A stretch of DNA of 63,553 nt from an uncultured Bdellovibrionales bacterium (lineage in GTDB: Bacteria > Bdellovibrionota > FAC87 > UBA2466). The notes beneath the pieces were generated by a model that was not told where the DNA came from, searched no databases, and saw nothing but the letters and a program-made list of their open reading frames with translations. The translations under genes were made by a program, and so were the position numbers. Shown here one piece after another: positions 42,068-52,163 of the stretch (the first letter of the stretch is position 1; each line of letters starts with the position of its first letter). Where the stretch lies: positions 1 through 63,553 of the forward strand of contig CALCZU010000011.1 in NCBI GenBank assembly GCA_937903155.1. Reading direction: 5' to 3'.

Positions 42068-43666
42068 TTAATTCTCAAATTGCCAAGCTGGGACTAAGTC
42101 TTCGTATTTCCCGTTCAACCCAACCGTCAGCTCAAAAATCCCCGCAACGGGTGCGTTTCTATCGCCTGAGAAAGATCCCGACGAAGTATGGATTCCCATC
42201 ATAACTCTTTTCTCGAAATAGGCAGCGTCGAATAAAAACGTCGGGCCTCCGGACATTCCGGGTCTAAAACCAATAGAGTTCCCTGCTAAACCAAAATCTT
42301 TATCGAAGTTGTCGCCTCCGAATACATTGTCATAAGATCGGGCTCTGTAAAGTTCTCCTGGATGCCAGCGTTCATCTGGAAAGCCACTGGCAAGTAATAA
42401 AACCGTTTCTCTTTTCTCGAGCTTTTCATTCAGTCGTTTAACAAGAGTAGGATTGGGTAGGAAAACGGGTTCTACGGAGATCTCTCCCTTTACCTGAATA
42501 ATCGCTCGGTCGAATGTGTCTTTAGGAGCGATGGAATCTTCCTCCTGGCTTTTCGCGAATGAGAAAAATTCGGAATCAACAAAGACACGTTTGGGCTCGA
42601 AGGACTTCCTTTCACCGAATACGGTAATGTTCAAAGGAAGTCTGACAGAAATCTTTTCATTGAGTTTCCCCTTTTCGCCATTTAAAGGCAGTTCTTTCCA
42701 ACTCCCTCTCGAACCTGGCGCCTCAGGCAACTTCTTAAATAAGTCAACGAGACCCCCGCGATCCGTGTAGTTGTTCATTACACAGTGAGCCGCCGTCGCG
42801 ATTAAGTTCTTACTGATGACGACCCCGCTACAATTATCATCGATTTGAACGGTGGATTTTCGAAATTGTTTGAGACGCTTTGCTTGCGGTAAAAACTTCG
42901 CAAGGATCGTACGAGTCTGTCCCAAAGTCGAAAGAGCAAATATCCGGATTCCACCGTCAGGCAAAAGAGGGTTCTCAATCGTTCGCGTATCGCTGAGAGT
43001 GATTCCGTAAAAATCTTTGTAATCCGGATTGCCTTCCAAACTTTTTAGAATTTTGAGTCCGTCTTCAAAAATCAAGAGCCCTAAATTAGGTTCTGAAAGC
43101 GGCTCACCAATTTCTCCGATACGTGGAATTTCTTTGATCAGTTGAGAAACTCTTTCCATTGCAGATTCGTACTCAAGAATCTCTGTGAAAATCTTTTCCG
43201 GTTTTGTCTCCGGAACGATTGAAATACAACGATGAAGAAATCCGTGAGTTCCATCTGGAGTTCGGCTTGCTTGGGTGAGCCAATAAGCATTTGTCCGTTT
43301 AAACCCTAGCTTAAATGATTTCGTATTTTTTAAAGTGATAGGCTTATTGTCGGTCTCTTTCGCGGATAGATTTAGAACTCGAAGAAGCGCTAGATTCTGA
43401 TTAAACGAAAGACTGGTATCAAAATCGAATTCGAGCACAGCGTTTTTGAAGACATCCTTGGCAATCCGACTTCCCATTTCTTTAAACGCACTATATGCCT
43501 GGCGTTGGTCGTCGCGCCTTAACGATCGAAGTTTCGCATCGGGTTCGGAGATTTTTGCTCTTGCAGCATCAAAATCGGACTCGGCGATGGGAAGAGGGAG
43601 ATCCGAATTCGAAAACACCAGCGTGGAATACGAAAGGACGGAGACTAAGAACAGTCGTGTAAACAA
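42068..43666 (-). CDS. secreted trypsin-like serine protease
   Basis: 532 residues from TTG 43666, chosen because AGGAG lies 7 nt upstream and it opens a signal peptide (FTRLFLVSVLSYSTLVFS); the longer frame has no site. A long N-terminal region of unknown fold is followed by the protease: NLIATAAHCVM (His), FDRAIIQVKG (Asp) and GFRPGMSGGPTFLFD (Ser in GxSGGP). It probably acts in the periplasm or outside, possibly on prey proteins; that use is inference. Confidence 0.88.
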   Translation of the reverse strand: MFTRLFLVSVLSYSTLVFSNSDLPLPIAESDFDAARAKISEPDAKLRSLRRDDQRQAYSAFKEMGSRIAKDVFKNAVLEFDFDTSLSFNQNLALLRVLNLSAKETDNKPITLKNTKSFKLGFKRTNAYWLTQASRTPDGTHGFLHRCISIVPETKPEKIFTEILEYESAMERVSQLIKEIPRIGEIGEPLSEPNLGLLIFEDGLKILKSLEGNPDYKDFYGITLSDTRTIENPLLPDGGIRIFALSTLGQTRTILAKFLPQAKRLKQFRKSTVQIDDNCSGVVISKNLIATAAHCVMNNYTDRGGLVDLFKKLPEAPGSRGSWKELPLNGEKGKLNEKISVRLPLNITVFGERKSFEPKRVFVDSEFFSFAKSQEEDSIAPKDTFDRAIIQVKGEISVEPVFLPNPTLVKRLNEKLEKRETVLLLASGFPDERWHPGELYRARSYDNVFGGDNFDKDFGLAGNSIGFRPGMSGGPTFLFDAAYFEKRVMMGIHTSSGSFSGDRNAPVAGIFELTVGLNGKYEDLVPAWQFEN

Positions 43667-43810
43667 TGAAAAACTCCTGAAAATGAGGGATGAGTGGAAG
43701 GGTTTATACCACAATCGAAAGGGGCCAAAATAGAGACAATTTTTGCTCAAAATCAACAATAGAACCCTGCGGCAACTGCGGACTCAATTCTGTGAGATAA
43801 TTGGCAATCT

Positions 43811-45085
43811 ATGCATTTTCTGCTTCTAAACCAGACCTTTTATCCGGATGAACTTGCGACGTCGCAGCAGCTTTTGGACCTTTCGCGCTTTTTGATTCGC
43901 GAAGGGCATCGGGTGAGTGTGATTGCGGATTCTCGAGGTTATGAAAATCGCAAACTCCGCCATCCTGCGTTTGAAACGTTTGAAACGTTTGAGGGGATAG
44001 AAATTCACCGGGTCTATTCTTCAGGTTTTGGCAAAAAAAGAATTGCGCTGAGATTGATGGATGCGCTGACTTTTGATTTGAGTCTTCTCATCAAACTCGT
44101 CTTCTTTCCGAAAGTGGACTACGTCGTCAGTTTTACTTCGCCTCCTTTAGTCGGTTTCATTGGCGTCTTGTACGCCAAACTTAAAAAAGTAAAATCCGTG
44201 CAATGGCTCATGGATATCAATCCCGAGATTGCGGTCGTCGTAGGATATCTTAAAAAAAATAGCCTGATCACTCGACTTTTAACTGCCGTATTTGAATACT
44301 CGGTCAAAAACAGCGAGAGAATTGTCGTCTTAGATCGATGGATGAAAAAGAAAATTGAGCCACTCTTGTCCGAAAATCAAAAAGCGGTGGTGGTGCATCC
44401 TTGGTCGGTCGTGAAAAGCCAAGAACGTTCAATTGATTTTAAAGATTCTGTTTTTCGAAAAGAAAATAAACTCGAGAACAAATTCATTGTTCTTTTTTCC
44501 GGCAACCACAGTATTGGCCACCCACTAGACACTTTATTGCAGTCGGCACTTCAGCTGAAAAATGACCCTTCGATTGCCTTTGTATTTGTCGGTTCGGGTG
44601 TCAGAACCTCTGACGTGGCGGAGTTCAAAGCCAAACATCATCTGAACAATATTTTGCAGCTTCCACTGCAGAGACGTGAAATTCTGTCGGACATGTTAAA
44701 AAGTAGTAACTTGCACGTGATCGTGATGGGAAATCATCTTTCGGGTCTCATGCACCCTTCAAAAATTTACAGCATTTTAGCGACAGGGAGACCTTATCTC
44801 TTTATTGGTCCTCGCGAAGGGCACGTGCCAGACATTATCCAGCAATGCCCCTACGGATTTTTTGCAGATCATGGCGAAGTGAATAAAGTCATTTCTACTT
44901 TAGAAACCGTGAAAAAATACCAAGCGGGCGATTATCAAGAAGTCGCAACTTATAACCCGGCATATGTGACGAAACACTTTTCAATTGAAACATCGCTGGG
45001 AGCGTTTTTGTCCGCTATGGAAATGGATGATTCTGGAACAGTGATTCCGATTAAAAAAGATTTCGTCGCTTCAAAACATTCGTAA
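43811..45085 (+). CDS. glycosyltransferase family 4 (GT-B)
   Basis: 424 residues. The N-terminal LNQTFYPDELATSQQLLDL and FLIREGHRVSVIADSRGY, and the C-terminal domain IVLFSGNHSIGHPLDTLLQS and MHPSKIYSILATGRPYL, are typical of WbuB-like GT4 enzymes for polysaccharide or LPS assembly. No membrane helix. A triple 9-nt repeat near codon 57 encodes FETFETFE. Acceptor and donor are not determined. Confidence 0.88.
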   Translation: MHFLLLNQTFYPDELATSQQLLDLSRFLIREGHRVSVIADSRGYENRKLRHPAFETFETFEGIEIHRVYSSGFGKKRIALRLMDALTFDLSLLIKLVFFPKVDYVVSFTSPPLVGFIGVLYAKLKKVKSVQWLMDINPEIAVVVGYLKKNSLITRLLTAVFEYSVKNSERIVVLDRWMKKKIEPLLSENQKAVVVHPWSVVKSQERSIDFKDSVFRKENKLENKFIVLFSGNHSIGHPLDTLLQSALQLKNDPSIAFVFVGSGVRTSDVAEFKAKHHLNNILQLPLQRREILSDMLKSSNLHVIVMGNHLSGLMHPSKIYSILATGRPYLFIGPREGHVPDIIQQCPYGFFADHGEVNKVISTLETVKKYQAGDYQEVATYNPAYVTKHFSIETSLGAFLSAMEMDDSGTVIPIKKDFVASKHS

Positions 45086-45198
45086 ATGATGCATCGTTTT
45101 GATGTGACTTCACTTGACTTGATCTTCTTCGTTATTATCCCGAGATACTTAGGGAGTGCATTTCCCTTAATGAGATTCACTGGTAAAATTGAAGAACC

Positions 45199-46719
45199 AT
45201 GCGCCAAATACTTTTTAACCTAAGTCTTCTCACATTATCCAGCGGATTTGCTCTCGATCGAAATGATTTGATCAAGTTGCTGGGAACTTCAGAAAACCCC
45301 TTAAAAACCTGCGATGAAGTGGTCGAAAAACTCCCGGAAGAACACCAAAAAAATTACATTCGAGTTTATGATAGTCGGGCGGAATTTAAGTCCGACTGCA
45401 GCGATAAGGAAAAATCTCCCGTTTCGCCAAAATTTCCGCGGATTATTACTTTTGGGACAAACGCGAATCTCGTCATAAGTTACCGAGGCAATCCGGCCCA
45501 TGCTGAAAGTTTTAACAATTTACAGTTCATCGAGTTTACGGAAAAACCCATTCCGAAATGGGACTTTTATGAGGTAAAATTTCCCGTCGAGTACAACAAA
45601 GAGGGCAAACCGAAAATAGCTCATAATTCTAACTCCTGCTTAGGCTGCCATGGAAATCCGCCCCGACCTCTTTTGGATGCGTACTTTCTCTGGCCGGGAA
45701 TGATCGGAAGCGAGCATGATCACGTCGACAACTACGGCCCATTAAACAAGAAAAAAATTTCCAAAGAACAAGAGGCTAGCGATGAGTTTTTTGAAAGACA
45801 GAGTAAGCCAAAACGCTATGGAAAGTTATCGCGGGATGAGATGAAATCGATAGACGCCCTTGCTCTCGGCGCCGGTCCTCAAGATCTGAAAAACCTTCCC
45901 CAATATTCAATCGGTAAAAAAGAACGACTCTCTACTTATACTACGATGGCGTATCAGCAGCTTGCAAAGGTATTAGCGTACCAAATTGCGAGCGAGTTAA
46001 ATCAAACGCCTTATCGCTACGCTTTGGTGGGAACCATTGGCTGTTTCATCGAAGGAACGTATCCTCACTACAACTTACTCCACGCGACTTCGGATTTTTT
46101 TCCTTCGGCTGATAAAGACGAGAAAAAGAAACTCGACGAAGAATACGAAAAAGTTTGGAAAAACAGCGTGGAAGCAAATAAAAAATCGGTTCAAGCAAAT
46201 ATCGAAAGGCATAAGAAAACTCTGAAGTGTTGGTTTGACTCCGATAAACTCACTGATCCCAGAGTCATTGAGATGGATAACGCAAACTTTATCCAGTGGG
46301 AGGATCTCAAAGACGGTTCGTATAGTGGGCCGCGCTCTGGCTTGGAGCCGATTGCTCGTTTAAGGTACCTGCTCGAAAAAGTGGGAGTAAAAGATCTGAA
46401 ACTCACTTTCGACAAAGAGGAATCGGACTATCTGAATTCGGCAAGCAACGCGTTTTGGTACACCTTGGAACGAGAGCTCGCTCTTCGTTTATTCACCGAA
46501 AAAGAGGATAAAAATTTGAGAGACAAATACCTAAACGCAAAGCCAGGACTTTACTCAACCCAATTTAACGATGAGAAAGATCAAGTGGCCGTCCGCAAAG
46601 CTCTTTGCCTCGACCTGCAGAAAAAAAGTGTCGAAACATTGAAAGCTGCTCCGCCTCCTGCCGAATCCAAAAAGGAAAAACCCGTTCGTTATGATTTTCG
46701 GCAGATGCAAACTCACTGA
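45199..46719 (+). CDS. secreted protein with one CxxCH haem-binding motif
   Basis: 506 residues with a signal peptide (QILFNLSLLTLSSGFALD). NSCLGCHGNPPRPLLDAY provides a single haem c site (C147, C150, H151), so it may be a c-type cytochrome. The remainder is charged and helical and unlike any cytochrome I recognise. Such single-haem large exported proteins recur in Bdellovibrio-like genomes. Electron-transfer function is inferred only from the motif. Confidence 0.7.
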   Translation: MRQILFNLSLLTLSSGFALDRNDLIKLLGTSENPLKTCDEVVEKLPEEHQKNYIRVYDSRAEFKSDCSDKEKSPVSPKFPRIITFGTNANLVISYRGNPAHAESFNNLQFIEFTEKPIPKWDFYEVKFPVEYNKEGKPKIAHNSNSCLGCHGNPPRPLLDAYFLWPGMIGSEHDHVDNYGPLNKKKISKEQEASDEFFERQSKPKRYGKLSRDEMKSIDALALGAGPQDLKNLPQYSIGKKERLSTYTTMAYQQLAKVLAYQIASELNQTPYRYALVGTIGCFIEGTYPHYNLLHATSDFFPSADKDEKKKLDEEYEKVWKNSVEANKKSVQANIERHKKTLKCWFDSDKLTDPRVIEMDNANFIQWEDLKDGSYSGPRSGLEPIARLRYLLEKVGVKDLKLTFDKEESDYLNSASNAFWYTLERELALRLFTEKEDKNLRDKYLNAKPGLYSTQFNDEKDQVAVRKALCLDLQKKSVETLKAAPPPAESKKEKPVRYDFRQMQTH

Positions 46720-46754
46720 GTACTACCGCGAGCCCAAGGTTAGCTAGAAATAAA

Positions 46755-46782
46755 AAAGAGCGGCTTCAAAAAGCCGCTCTTT
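46755..46782. terminator. bidirectional intrinsic terminator
   Basis: AAAGAGCGGCTT, loop CAAA, AAGCCGCTCTTT: a 12-bp perfect stem flanked by A and T tracts on both sides. It lies between the converging CxxCH gene and cold-shock gene and should stop both. Confidence 0.9.
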
Positions 46783-46808
46783 CTAAAATTTTACTTCAAT
46801 AAATCCTA

Positions 46809-47006
46809 TTACGAAACAACGCGAACGTTGCTTGCTTGAGGACCTTTTTTACCAGCAACGACGTCGAATTCGACTTTGGTGCCTTCGTTAAGGACGGCTC
46901 CGCTTGTATCGTTCGCGTGAACGAATACGTCTTTGCTACCGTCATCAGGAGTAATGAAACCGAATCCTTTACCTGAATTGAAGAATTTTACTGTACCTTT
47001 GGCCAT
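46809..47006 (-). CDS. CspA-family cold-shock protein
   Basis: 65 residues with both RNA-binding motifs: KGFGFITPDDG (RNP1) and DVFVHAND (RNP2). Cold-shock domain proteins bind single-stranded RNA or DNA and act as RNA chaperones. A short 5' region carries weak promoter-like AT-rich sequence. Terminated by the hairpin at 46755-46782. Confidence 0.97.
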   Translation of the reverse strand: MAKGTVKFFNSGKGFGFITPDDGSKDVFVHANDTSGAVLNEGTKVEFDVVAGKKGPQASNVRVVS

Positions 47007-47129
47007 TTTTTATTTCTCTCTAAATATATATTGCTGGCGACACCTTATCCCCAGCAGTCCGATACCTTAGTCTACTTTGTTATAATTGTCTTCTTTTTGC
47101 TAAAAGGGCACCAAACCGTGCCTAAATCG

Positions 47130-48350
47130 CTATTTTTCTGTCGCTATTTGACTCTGATAATTCCAAAACTGAGGGAGAAACTTCGCGGTCACAATGACTG
47201 CTAATAAGCAAACTAAGCCTCCCGAATAGAGGCTAAAACCGACCGAATATTTTGCAGCGACCCATCCGGCTCGAGCGTTTCCAAGAAGCGGACCCGTCAT
47301 ATACGAAATCATTTCGATTCCCGAGAGTCTTCCTCTTAAAGTATTGGGAACCGTTTCATTCCAAATCACTCCGCGGAAAAGTCCGCTCACCATATCGGAA
47401 GCTCCCGCAAGGGCTAAAAATGCAAAGCAGACCCAGAGATTATTCGCAAAGCCCGTTCCGATGATAAAGACGCCCCAGAATGCCGCGGCGATAACGACGC
47501 CGCGTCCGCGGTATTTTACCTTCTCTGTCCATCCACTTAAGAAAGTCGTGACGAGGGATCCCACGGCCATTGCCGAAAATAAAATTCCTGCGGCTTTGGC
47601 ACCTCCCCAGTTTTGCGACATTGCGGGGAAAAGTGCGACGGGGAAGGCGAAGACCATGGCAACGATATCAATCAGGTAAGTTCCGACGAGTTCCGGTTTT
47701 GAAATCGCGTAACGGAGACCTTCTTTCGCATCCATCCATGCGGATTTTTCGGACTTTGCGGGCGTTGGAATTTCATTCATCAACGTTAAGCAGAGGACCG
47801 CCCCTAAAAATGTGAAGGCGTCTAAAATGAAGGCGCCTTTGATCCCAAGCGTCGCAATGATGAGTCCTCCGAGTGACGGACCTACGATGGCACCAAAAGA
47901 ATACCGAAAAGAACTGAGTGCGCCAACGGCGGCGTAGTCTTTCTTCTCCACAAGCGATTGAGTCATGGCTTCCATGGCCGGTCGGTGAAAACCTAAAACA
48001 GATTGGATGAGGGCGACTAAAATAAACGTCATCGGGACCGAGGGAGCCACTCGCGAAGCGTTGACGGCTAATCCCACGACAAAAAGGCACATGAGCATTT
48101 CAGATACGAGGAGAAGTTTTCGGCGGTTGATGCGGTCGGCAAAAGTTCCTCCTAAGAGTCCGAAAATGACGACAGGGACCAGCTGGACAATTCCAATCAT
48201 TCCCACCATGGCGTTGTCTTTCGTCAGATCATAAATCTGGTAGGGAACGGCGACATAACTCACCATGCTTCCAACGAAAGAGATGATTTGTCCGAAATAC
48301 AATAGGCGGTAATCGCGGTGTTTTCTAAGCGGCGTAATATTGATGAACAT
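47130..48350 (-). CDS. MFS efflux transporter (EntS/MFS_3-like)
   Basis: 406 residues with about twelve membrane helices and the loop motif GGTFADRINRRKLLLVSEML between helices 2 and 3. The pattern fits the enterobactin-exporter-like MFS_3 group. Substrate unknown. It reads toward the cold-shock gene, 22 bp downstream of the ABC permease gene on the same strand, so the three exporter genes may be one operon. Confidence 0.88.
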   Translation of the reverse strand: MFINITPLRKHRDYRLLYFGQIISFVGSMVSYVAVPYQIYDLTKDNAMVGMIGIVQLVPVVIFGLLGGTFADRINRRKLLLVSEMLMCLFVVGLAVNASRVAPSVPMTFILVALIQSVLGFHRPAMEAMTQSLVEKKDYAAVGALSSFRYSFGAIVGPSLGGLIIATLGIKGAFILDAFTFLGAVLCLTLMNEIPTPAKSEKSAWMDAKEGLRYAISKPELVGTYLIDIVAMVFAFPVALFPAMSQNWGGAKAAGILFSAMAVGSLVTTFLSGWTEKVKYRGRGVVIAAAFWGVFIIGTGFANNLWVCFAFLALAGASDMVSGLFRGVIWNETVPNTLRGRLSGIEMISYMTGPLLGNARAGWVAAKYSVGFSLYSGGLVCLLAVIVTAKFLPQFWNYQSQIATEK

Positions 48351-48371
48351 CGATTTCTTTCTCGCGTGTCT

Positions 48372-49133
48372 TTAAGTCTTGATGCGATAGCCTGTTTTAA
48401 AAATGATCGAAATGACAACTAGGCAGGCCACCATAAAGAGGGCCGTCATCCCTAAACTCAGTTCGACGCTCACATCGGATTGGCCGTAGAAGCTCCAGCG
48501 GAAACCATTGACGAGGTAGACAACGGGGTTAAAGAGCGTCACCTTTTGCCAAAAGGGAGGCAGCATATTGATCGAGTAAAAACTTCCGCCTAAAAACGTG
48601 AGGGGCGTTACGATCATCATCGGAACAATCTGCAGCTTTTCAAATCCGTCGGCCCAGATTCCGATGATAAAGCCTAAAAGACAAAACGTAATGGAAGTCA
48701 GGATTAAAAATCCGAGCATCCAGATGGGATGTAAAATCGAAAACGCGACGAAGAATCTTGCGGTGGCGAGGATAATAAGTCCCAAAATAATCGATTTTGT
48801 CGCCGCGGCGCCTACGTATCCCAAAACAATTTCAATGGAGGAGATGGGGGCCGAGAGCACCTCGTAAATCGTTCCTGAGAACCGTGGCATGTAGATTCCA
48901 AACGATCCGTTAGAAATACTTTGGGTGAGAACCGAAAGCATAATCAATCCAGGAACGATAAAGGCCGAAAATCCAACGCCTTCCATTTGCGCCATATGCG
49001 AACCAATCGCAGAACCAAAGACAATGAAATAGAGCGACGTCGAAATCACCGGTGTGATTAAGCTTTGCATGAGCGTCCGCCAGAAGCGAGAAAGTTCGTA
49101 ACCAAAGATTGCGCGGATGGCGTAAAAGTTCAT
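48372..49133 (-). CDS. ABC-2 type transporter permease
   Basis: 253 residues with six membrane helices and the ABC-2 signature near TPVISTSLYFIVFGSAIGSH and a C-terminal RWSFYGQSDVSVELSLGM. It couples with the ATPase encoded directly upstream, whose stop overlaps its ATG. Such pairs export drugs, glycans or lipids; the cargo cannot be inferred. Confidence 0.92.
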   Translation of the reverse strand: MNFYAIRAIFGYELSRFWRTLMQSLITPVISTSLYFIVFGSAIGSHMAQMEGVGFSAFIVPGLIMLSVLTQSISNGSFGIYMPRFSGTIYEVLSAPISSIEIVLGYVGAAATKSIILGLIILATARFFVAFSILHPIWMLGFLILTSITFCLLGFIIGIWADGFEKLQIVPMMIVTPLTFLGGSFYSINMLPPFWQKVTLFNPVVYLVNGFRWSFYGQSDVSVELSLGMTALFMVACLVVISIIFKTGYRIKT

Positions 49134-50056
49134 GAGTGCACCAAGCTGACAAAAATTTCTTCGAGCGAACTTTGCTCGGTTTGAAGATCTTTGACTTCGA
49201 TTTTTTCGTTTCGGAGTTTATTCATGAGGTCCGCAATTCCCGTGTGTTCACTTTGGACATCATAGACATGAGAGATTTCAGTTCCGTTTTTAGAAAGTTC
49301 TAACTCATAAGAGGCCAAAGACTTGGGAATGTCTTTAAGCGGATTTTGAAGCTGAAGAGTGAGCTTTTTCTTTCCCAAACGCTTCATTAAAACGGCTTTG
49401 TCTTCGACTAGGGTGATTTTGCCCTTGTTGATGACACCGATTCGGTCTGCCATTTCTTCGGCTTCTTCAATGTAGTGGGTTGTTAGGATAATGGTAACGC
49501 CTGTTTTTCGAAGTTCACGAACCATGTCCCACATATCTCTCCGCAATTCGACATCGACGCCTGCGGTGGGTTCATCCAAGAAAAGAATTTGGGGCTCGTG
49601 AGAAAGCGCTTTCGCAATCATCACTCGGCGTTTCATTCCGCCCGAGAGTGCCATAATTCGGCTGTCTTTTTTATGCCAGAGAGAAAGTTGTTTCAGCGTT
49701 TTTTCAATGTGGCTTTTATTAGGCGCTTTGCCAAAAATTCCGCGACTGAAATTGACGGTGTGCCAAACTTTTTCGAACATATCGGTCGTCAACTCTTGGG
49801 GGACTAAACCGATTTTGGAACGCGCTTGTCGGTAGTCTTTGATGACATCGTGTCCCGATGCCAAAACTTTCCCTTCGGTCGGATTGACGATTCCACAAAT
49901 GATATTAATCAACGTCGTCTTCCCCGCCCCATTGGGCCCGAGGAGCGCAAAAATTTCACCGGGCTGAATCTCGAGATTCACATTGTCTAAAGCTTTGTAG
50001 CCCGAAGCGTAGGTTTTGCTTAGCGAAGTAACAGAAATAATAGGCGACGACGGCAT
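49130..50056 (-). CDS. ABC transporter ATP-binding protein
   Basis: 308 residues with Walker A GPNGAGKTTLINIICG, signature LSGGMKRRVMIAKAL, Walker B ILFLDEPTAGVD and the H-loop TTHYIEEA. The C-terminal extension of about 80 residues is typical of CcmA/DrrA-like exporters. It overlaps the permease start by 4 nt and drives the same exporter. Confidence 0.95.
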   Translation of the reverse strand: MPSSPIISVTSLSKTYASGYKALDNVNLEIQPGEIFALLGPNGAGKTTLINIICGIVNPTEGKVLASGHDVIKDYRQARSKIGLVPQELTTDMFEKVWHTVNFSRGIFGKAPNKSHIEKTLKQLSLWHKKDSRIMALSGGMKRRVMIAKALSHEPQILFLDEPTAGVDVELRRDMWDMVRELRKTGVTIILTTHYIEEAEEMADRIGVINKGKITLVEDKAVLMKRLGKKKLTLQLQNPLKDIPKSLASYELELSKNGTEISHVYDVQSEHTGIADLMNKLRNEKIEVKDLQTEQSSLEEIFVSLVHS

Positions 50057-50107
50057 GAGGAGACCAATCTACTAAACCGAAAGCCGTAAGCCAAGCGAGT
50101 ATCCTCC

Positions 50108-50231
50108 GTCATTGCACGGCACTTTGTCATTGCGAGGAGGCGTAGCCGACGCGGCAACCTTCCCAGCTCAGCGCACAAAGGTTGCCGCGCCCGGCTTCGC
50201 TCCGCTATGCCGGACTCGCAATGACAGGTCA
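50108..50231. repeat. inverted pair of a second repeat subtype
   Basis: Left part has GTCATTGCGAGGAGGCGTAG and CGCGGCAACCTT; right part has AAGGTTGCCGCGCCCGGCTT and ACTCGCAATGACAG. The outer ends and the GCGGCAACCTT boxes are complementary, while the inner region (GAGGCGTAGCC versus CCGGCATAGCGG) is different. The flank CTCAGCGCACAAAGGTTGCC recurs inverted at 63535-63550. Confidence 0.8.
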
Positions 50232-50246
50232 CTCGCTATGAACTGA

Positions 50247-52094
50247 TCAGCGAGCGAGCTTCAAGACGACGTTCGTGTAAATTTTATAAGAAGGGCGGAT
50301 TTGAGAAACGGGGAAGCGTTCGTTGCTTCCGTGAATCGTTCCCGTCAGTCCTTCGCTTAAAACCGTGGGTAGAAATCCGTAGCAAGCAATAGGTGTCATC
50401 TTCGACCCTGCGGAAACCGGGGCTCTGAACCAGGCGTTGTCCGAACCTGTGGGCGTTAAAAAGTTTGAGACAATCGCCTTTGGATTTTCTTTTAAAAGTT
50501 CACTTCGAATAATTTCGTACTGATCCGATTCAATGGGGCTTCTTGCGTACTGCCAGCCTTTAGAGATTTCGATTTTTAAATTTTCGTCTCGTGCGCGCTT
50601 GTTGAGTTCTTCGACAAACTGCACTGCTTGGGATTCCTCCGGATTGGGGTAAAAACCTGTGTGAAGCAATCTGCAGTCGACTAGCGCTTCAGCCTGGCCC
50701 TGATTGAGCGAAAACCCAGTCCAGGAACAAGAGGTTCGAAATAGGCGCTCCGAGAAAATTGCTTTGCCTAATTCTTTAAGAGCGAGTTGTTGAAGTCCGG
50801 GAATAGACGTCAGTCCGCGCGCAACCCAAGAGGGTAAATGGTAAACCGAAAAAATATTCTTGATAAGATCCGTCACCGCCGGAGTCTTTAGATATTTGTA
50901 AAAGGAAGGTTTAGAGAGTGTGCGAGCATTTTGTTTCAAAATTCCTAAACTTTGAAACCCTTCGGCTGCGATACTCAGGGCAGAACTTCCTTCAAGTGCT
51001 CCGTGAGCGGCACTCGGCAACTCGATATGGACTTCAAAACCGCTTCTGTCTTTTTGGATTTTGATATTTGCTTTAAGCGATTTAGCGAGAGTTCCCATCA
51101 GGAAAGATTGGAGGTTTGCTTCGACTCCATTTGCAGCGAGCAAGTTCTCTGGACAGCCTAAATAAAATTTCACTTTCGAAGGCAACACATTGATTTGCGC
51201 TCCTTCCGTTGTGAATTGATCTAAATGACAAACTTTAAAAGGAGATTTCGACGCCCTTCGACTATGGGCTTCGAGTAAAACAAAGGTGCCATCGATGTGC
51301 TGCAAGAGTTTTAAAGGATCGGCATGACGGACTTTTAACCAAGCGCCGCCTTTTTCTTCGGTTCCAATCAAATAAACATCTTTTTTATTGCGACTCACTC
51401 CATAGCCGCCCTCATTTAAGAGAACTTGCGCGCCCATTAAGTCTTCGAGTGCGCCACCGGGCTGCATTTCTTTTAAAGCACTAATCGCCCCAATTGCGCC
51501 GACCTCCTCATCCGCTGCTGCGATAAAGTGAATGGATTTCGTAATTTCAATATCGTTGACTTGAATGACTGCCATGGAAAGCATCTGCATGATGCCCGTG
51601 GATTTCATATCAAGAGAACCTCGTCCCCATAAGAAATCATCGTGAATCGCACCGCTGAAAGTATCTTTAGGATCTTGCCATTGCTCAGGAAAAACTGGGA
51701 CAACGTCAGTGTGATGGTAAAGAAGGACAGAGGGCTTTTTGCCGTTCACCGCTTTGGCTTCAAGCGAGGCCACAAGACCGGGACGGCCTTCCGAAGTCCA
51801 TTCTCGCGTTGGAATTTCTAAAGTCTCAAAAGCTTCTTTTAAAAACGCAACTGCGGCTTGTTCGTTTCCGGGAGGGTTAACCGTTCGGATCTGGATATAT
51901 TCCCCTAAGCAAGCTTTGAACGCATTATCGTATTCTTTCAGATGCGCTTCATCCCAGACGGGAATCCCTCTTTGGATCTTCATCGGCGTCAGCGCTTCGA
52001 GAGACCGCGTACAATCTCCCGCGACTGGCGCGCCATCGGCGAAAATCAAATTGAAAGAAAAAAAGCTTAGAAGAGTAAGAACAATTAATTTCAC
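50247..52094 (-). CDS. secreted M20-family peptidase
   Basis: 615 residues from GTG 52094. Signal peptide (IVLTLLSFFSFNLIFADG). Metal-binding motifs: LLYHHTDVVPVFP, FLWGRGSLDMKSTGIMQM and AADEEVGAIGAI, with the final His in GTIHGSNERFP. M20 enzymes hydrolyse dipeptides or acyl amino acids. This one is longer than usual, with an extended dimer or C-terminal domain. Exported, so nutrient scavenging is likely. Confidence 0.9.
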   Translation of the reverse strand: MKLIVLTLLSFFSFNLIFADGAPVAGDCTRSLEALTPMKIQRGIPVWDEAHLKEYDNAFKACLGEYIQIRTVNPPGNEQAAVAFLKEAFETLEIPTREWTSEGRPGLVASLEAKAVNGKKPSVLLYHHTDVVPVFPEQWQDPKDTFSGAIHDDFLWGRGSLDMKSTGIMQMLSMAVIQVNDIEITKSIHFIAAADEEVGAIGAISALKEMQPGGALEDLMGAQVLLNEGGYGVSRNKKDVYLIGTEEKGGAWLKVRHADPLKLLQHIDGTFVLLEAHSRRASKSPFKVCHLDQFTTEGAQINVLPSKVKFYLGCPENLLAANGVEANLQSFLMGTLAKSLKANIKIQKDRSGFEVHIELPSAAHGALEGSSALSIAAEGFQSLGILKQNARTLSKPSFYKYLKTPAVTDLIKNIFSVYHLPSWVARGLTSIPGLQQLALKELGKAIFSERLFRTSCSWTGFSLNQGQAEALVDCRLLHTGFYPNPEESQAVQFVEELNKRARDENLKIEISKGWQYARSPIESDQYEIIRSELLKENPKAIVSNFLTPTGSDNAWFRAPVSAGSKMTPIACYGFLPTVLSEGLTGTIHGSNERFPVSQIRPSYKIYTNVVLKLAR

Positions 52095-52163
52095 AAAACC
52101 CCCACGGTACTTATTAAAGTGTCTTGCTGAGAGAGTTATCGTAACGTCAGGGCAGGGTCAAAA

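Noticed and set aside
42068..43759. Longer protease N-terminus from TTG 43759
   Set aside because: No ribosome site, and it would bury the signal peptide; TTG 43666 has AGGAG.
43970..43998. Triple 9-nt tandem TTTGAAACG in the glycosyltransferase gene
   Set aside because: Stays in frame, encodes FETFETFE and changes only a few residues; no sign of phase variation because the unit is a multiple of three.
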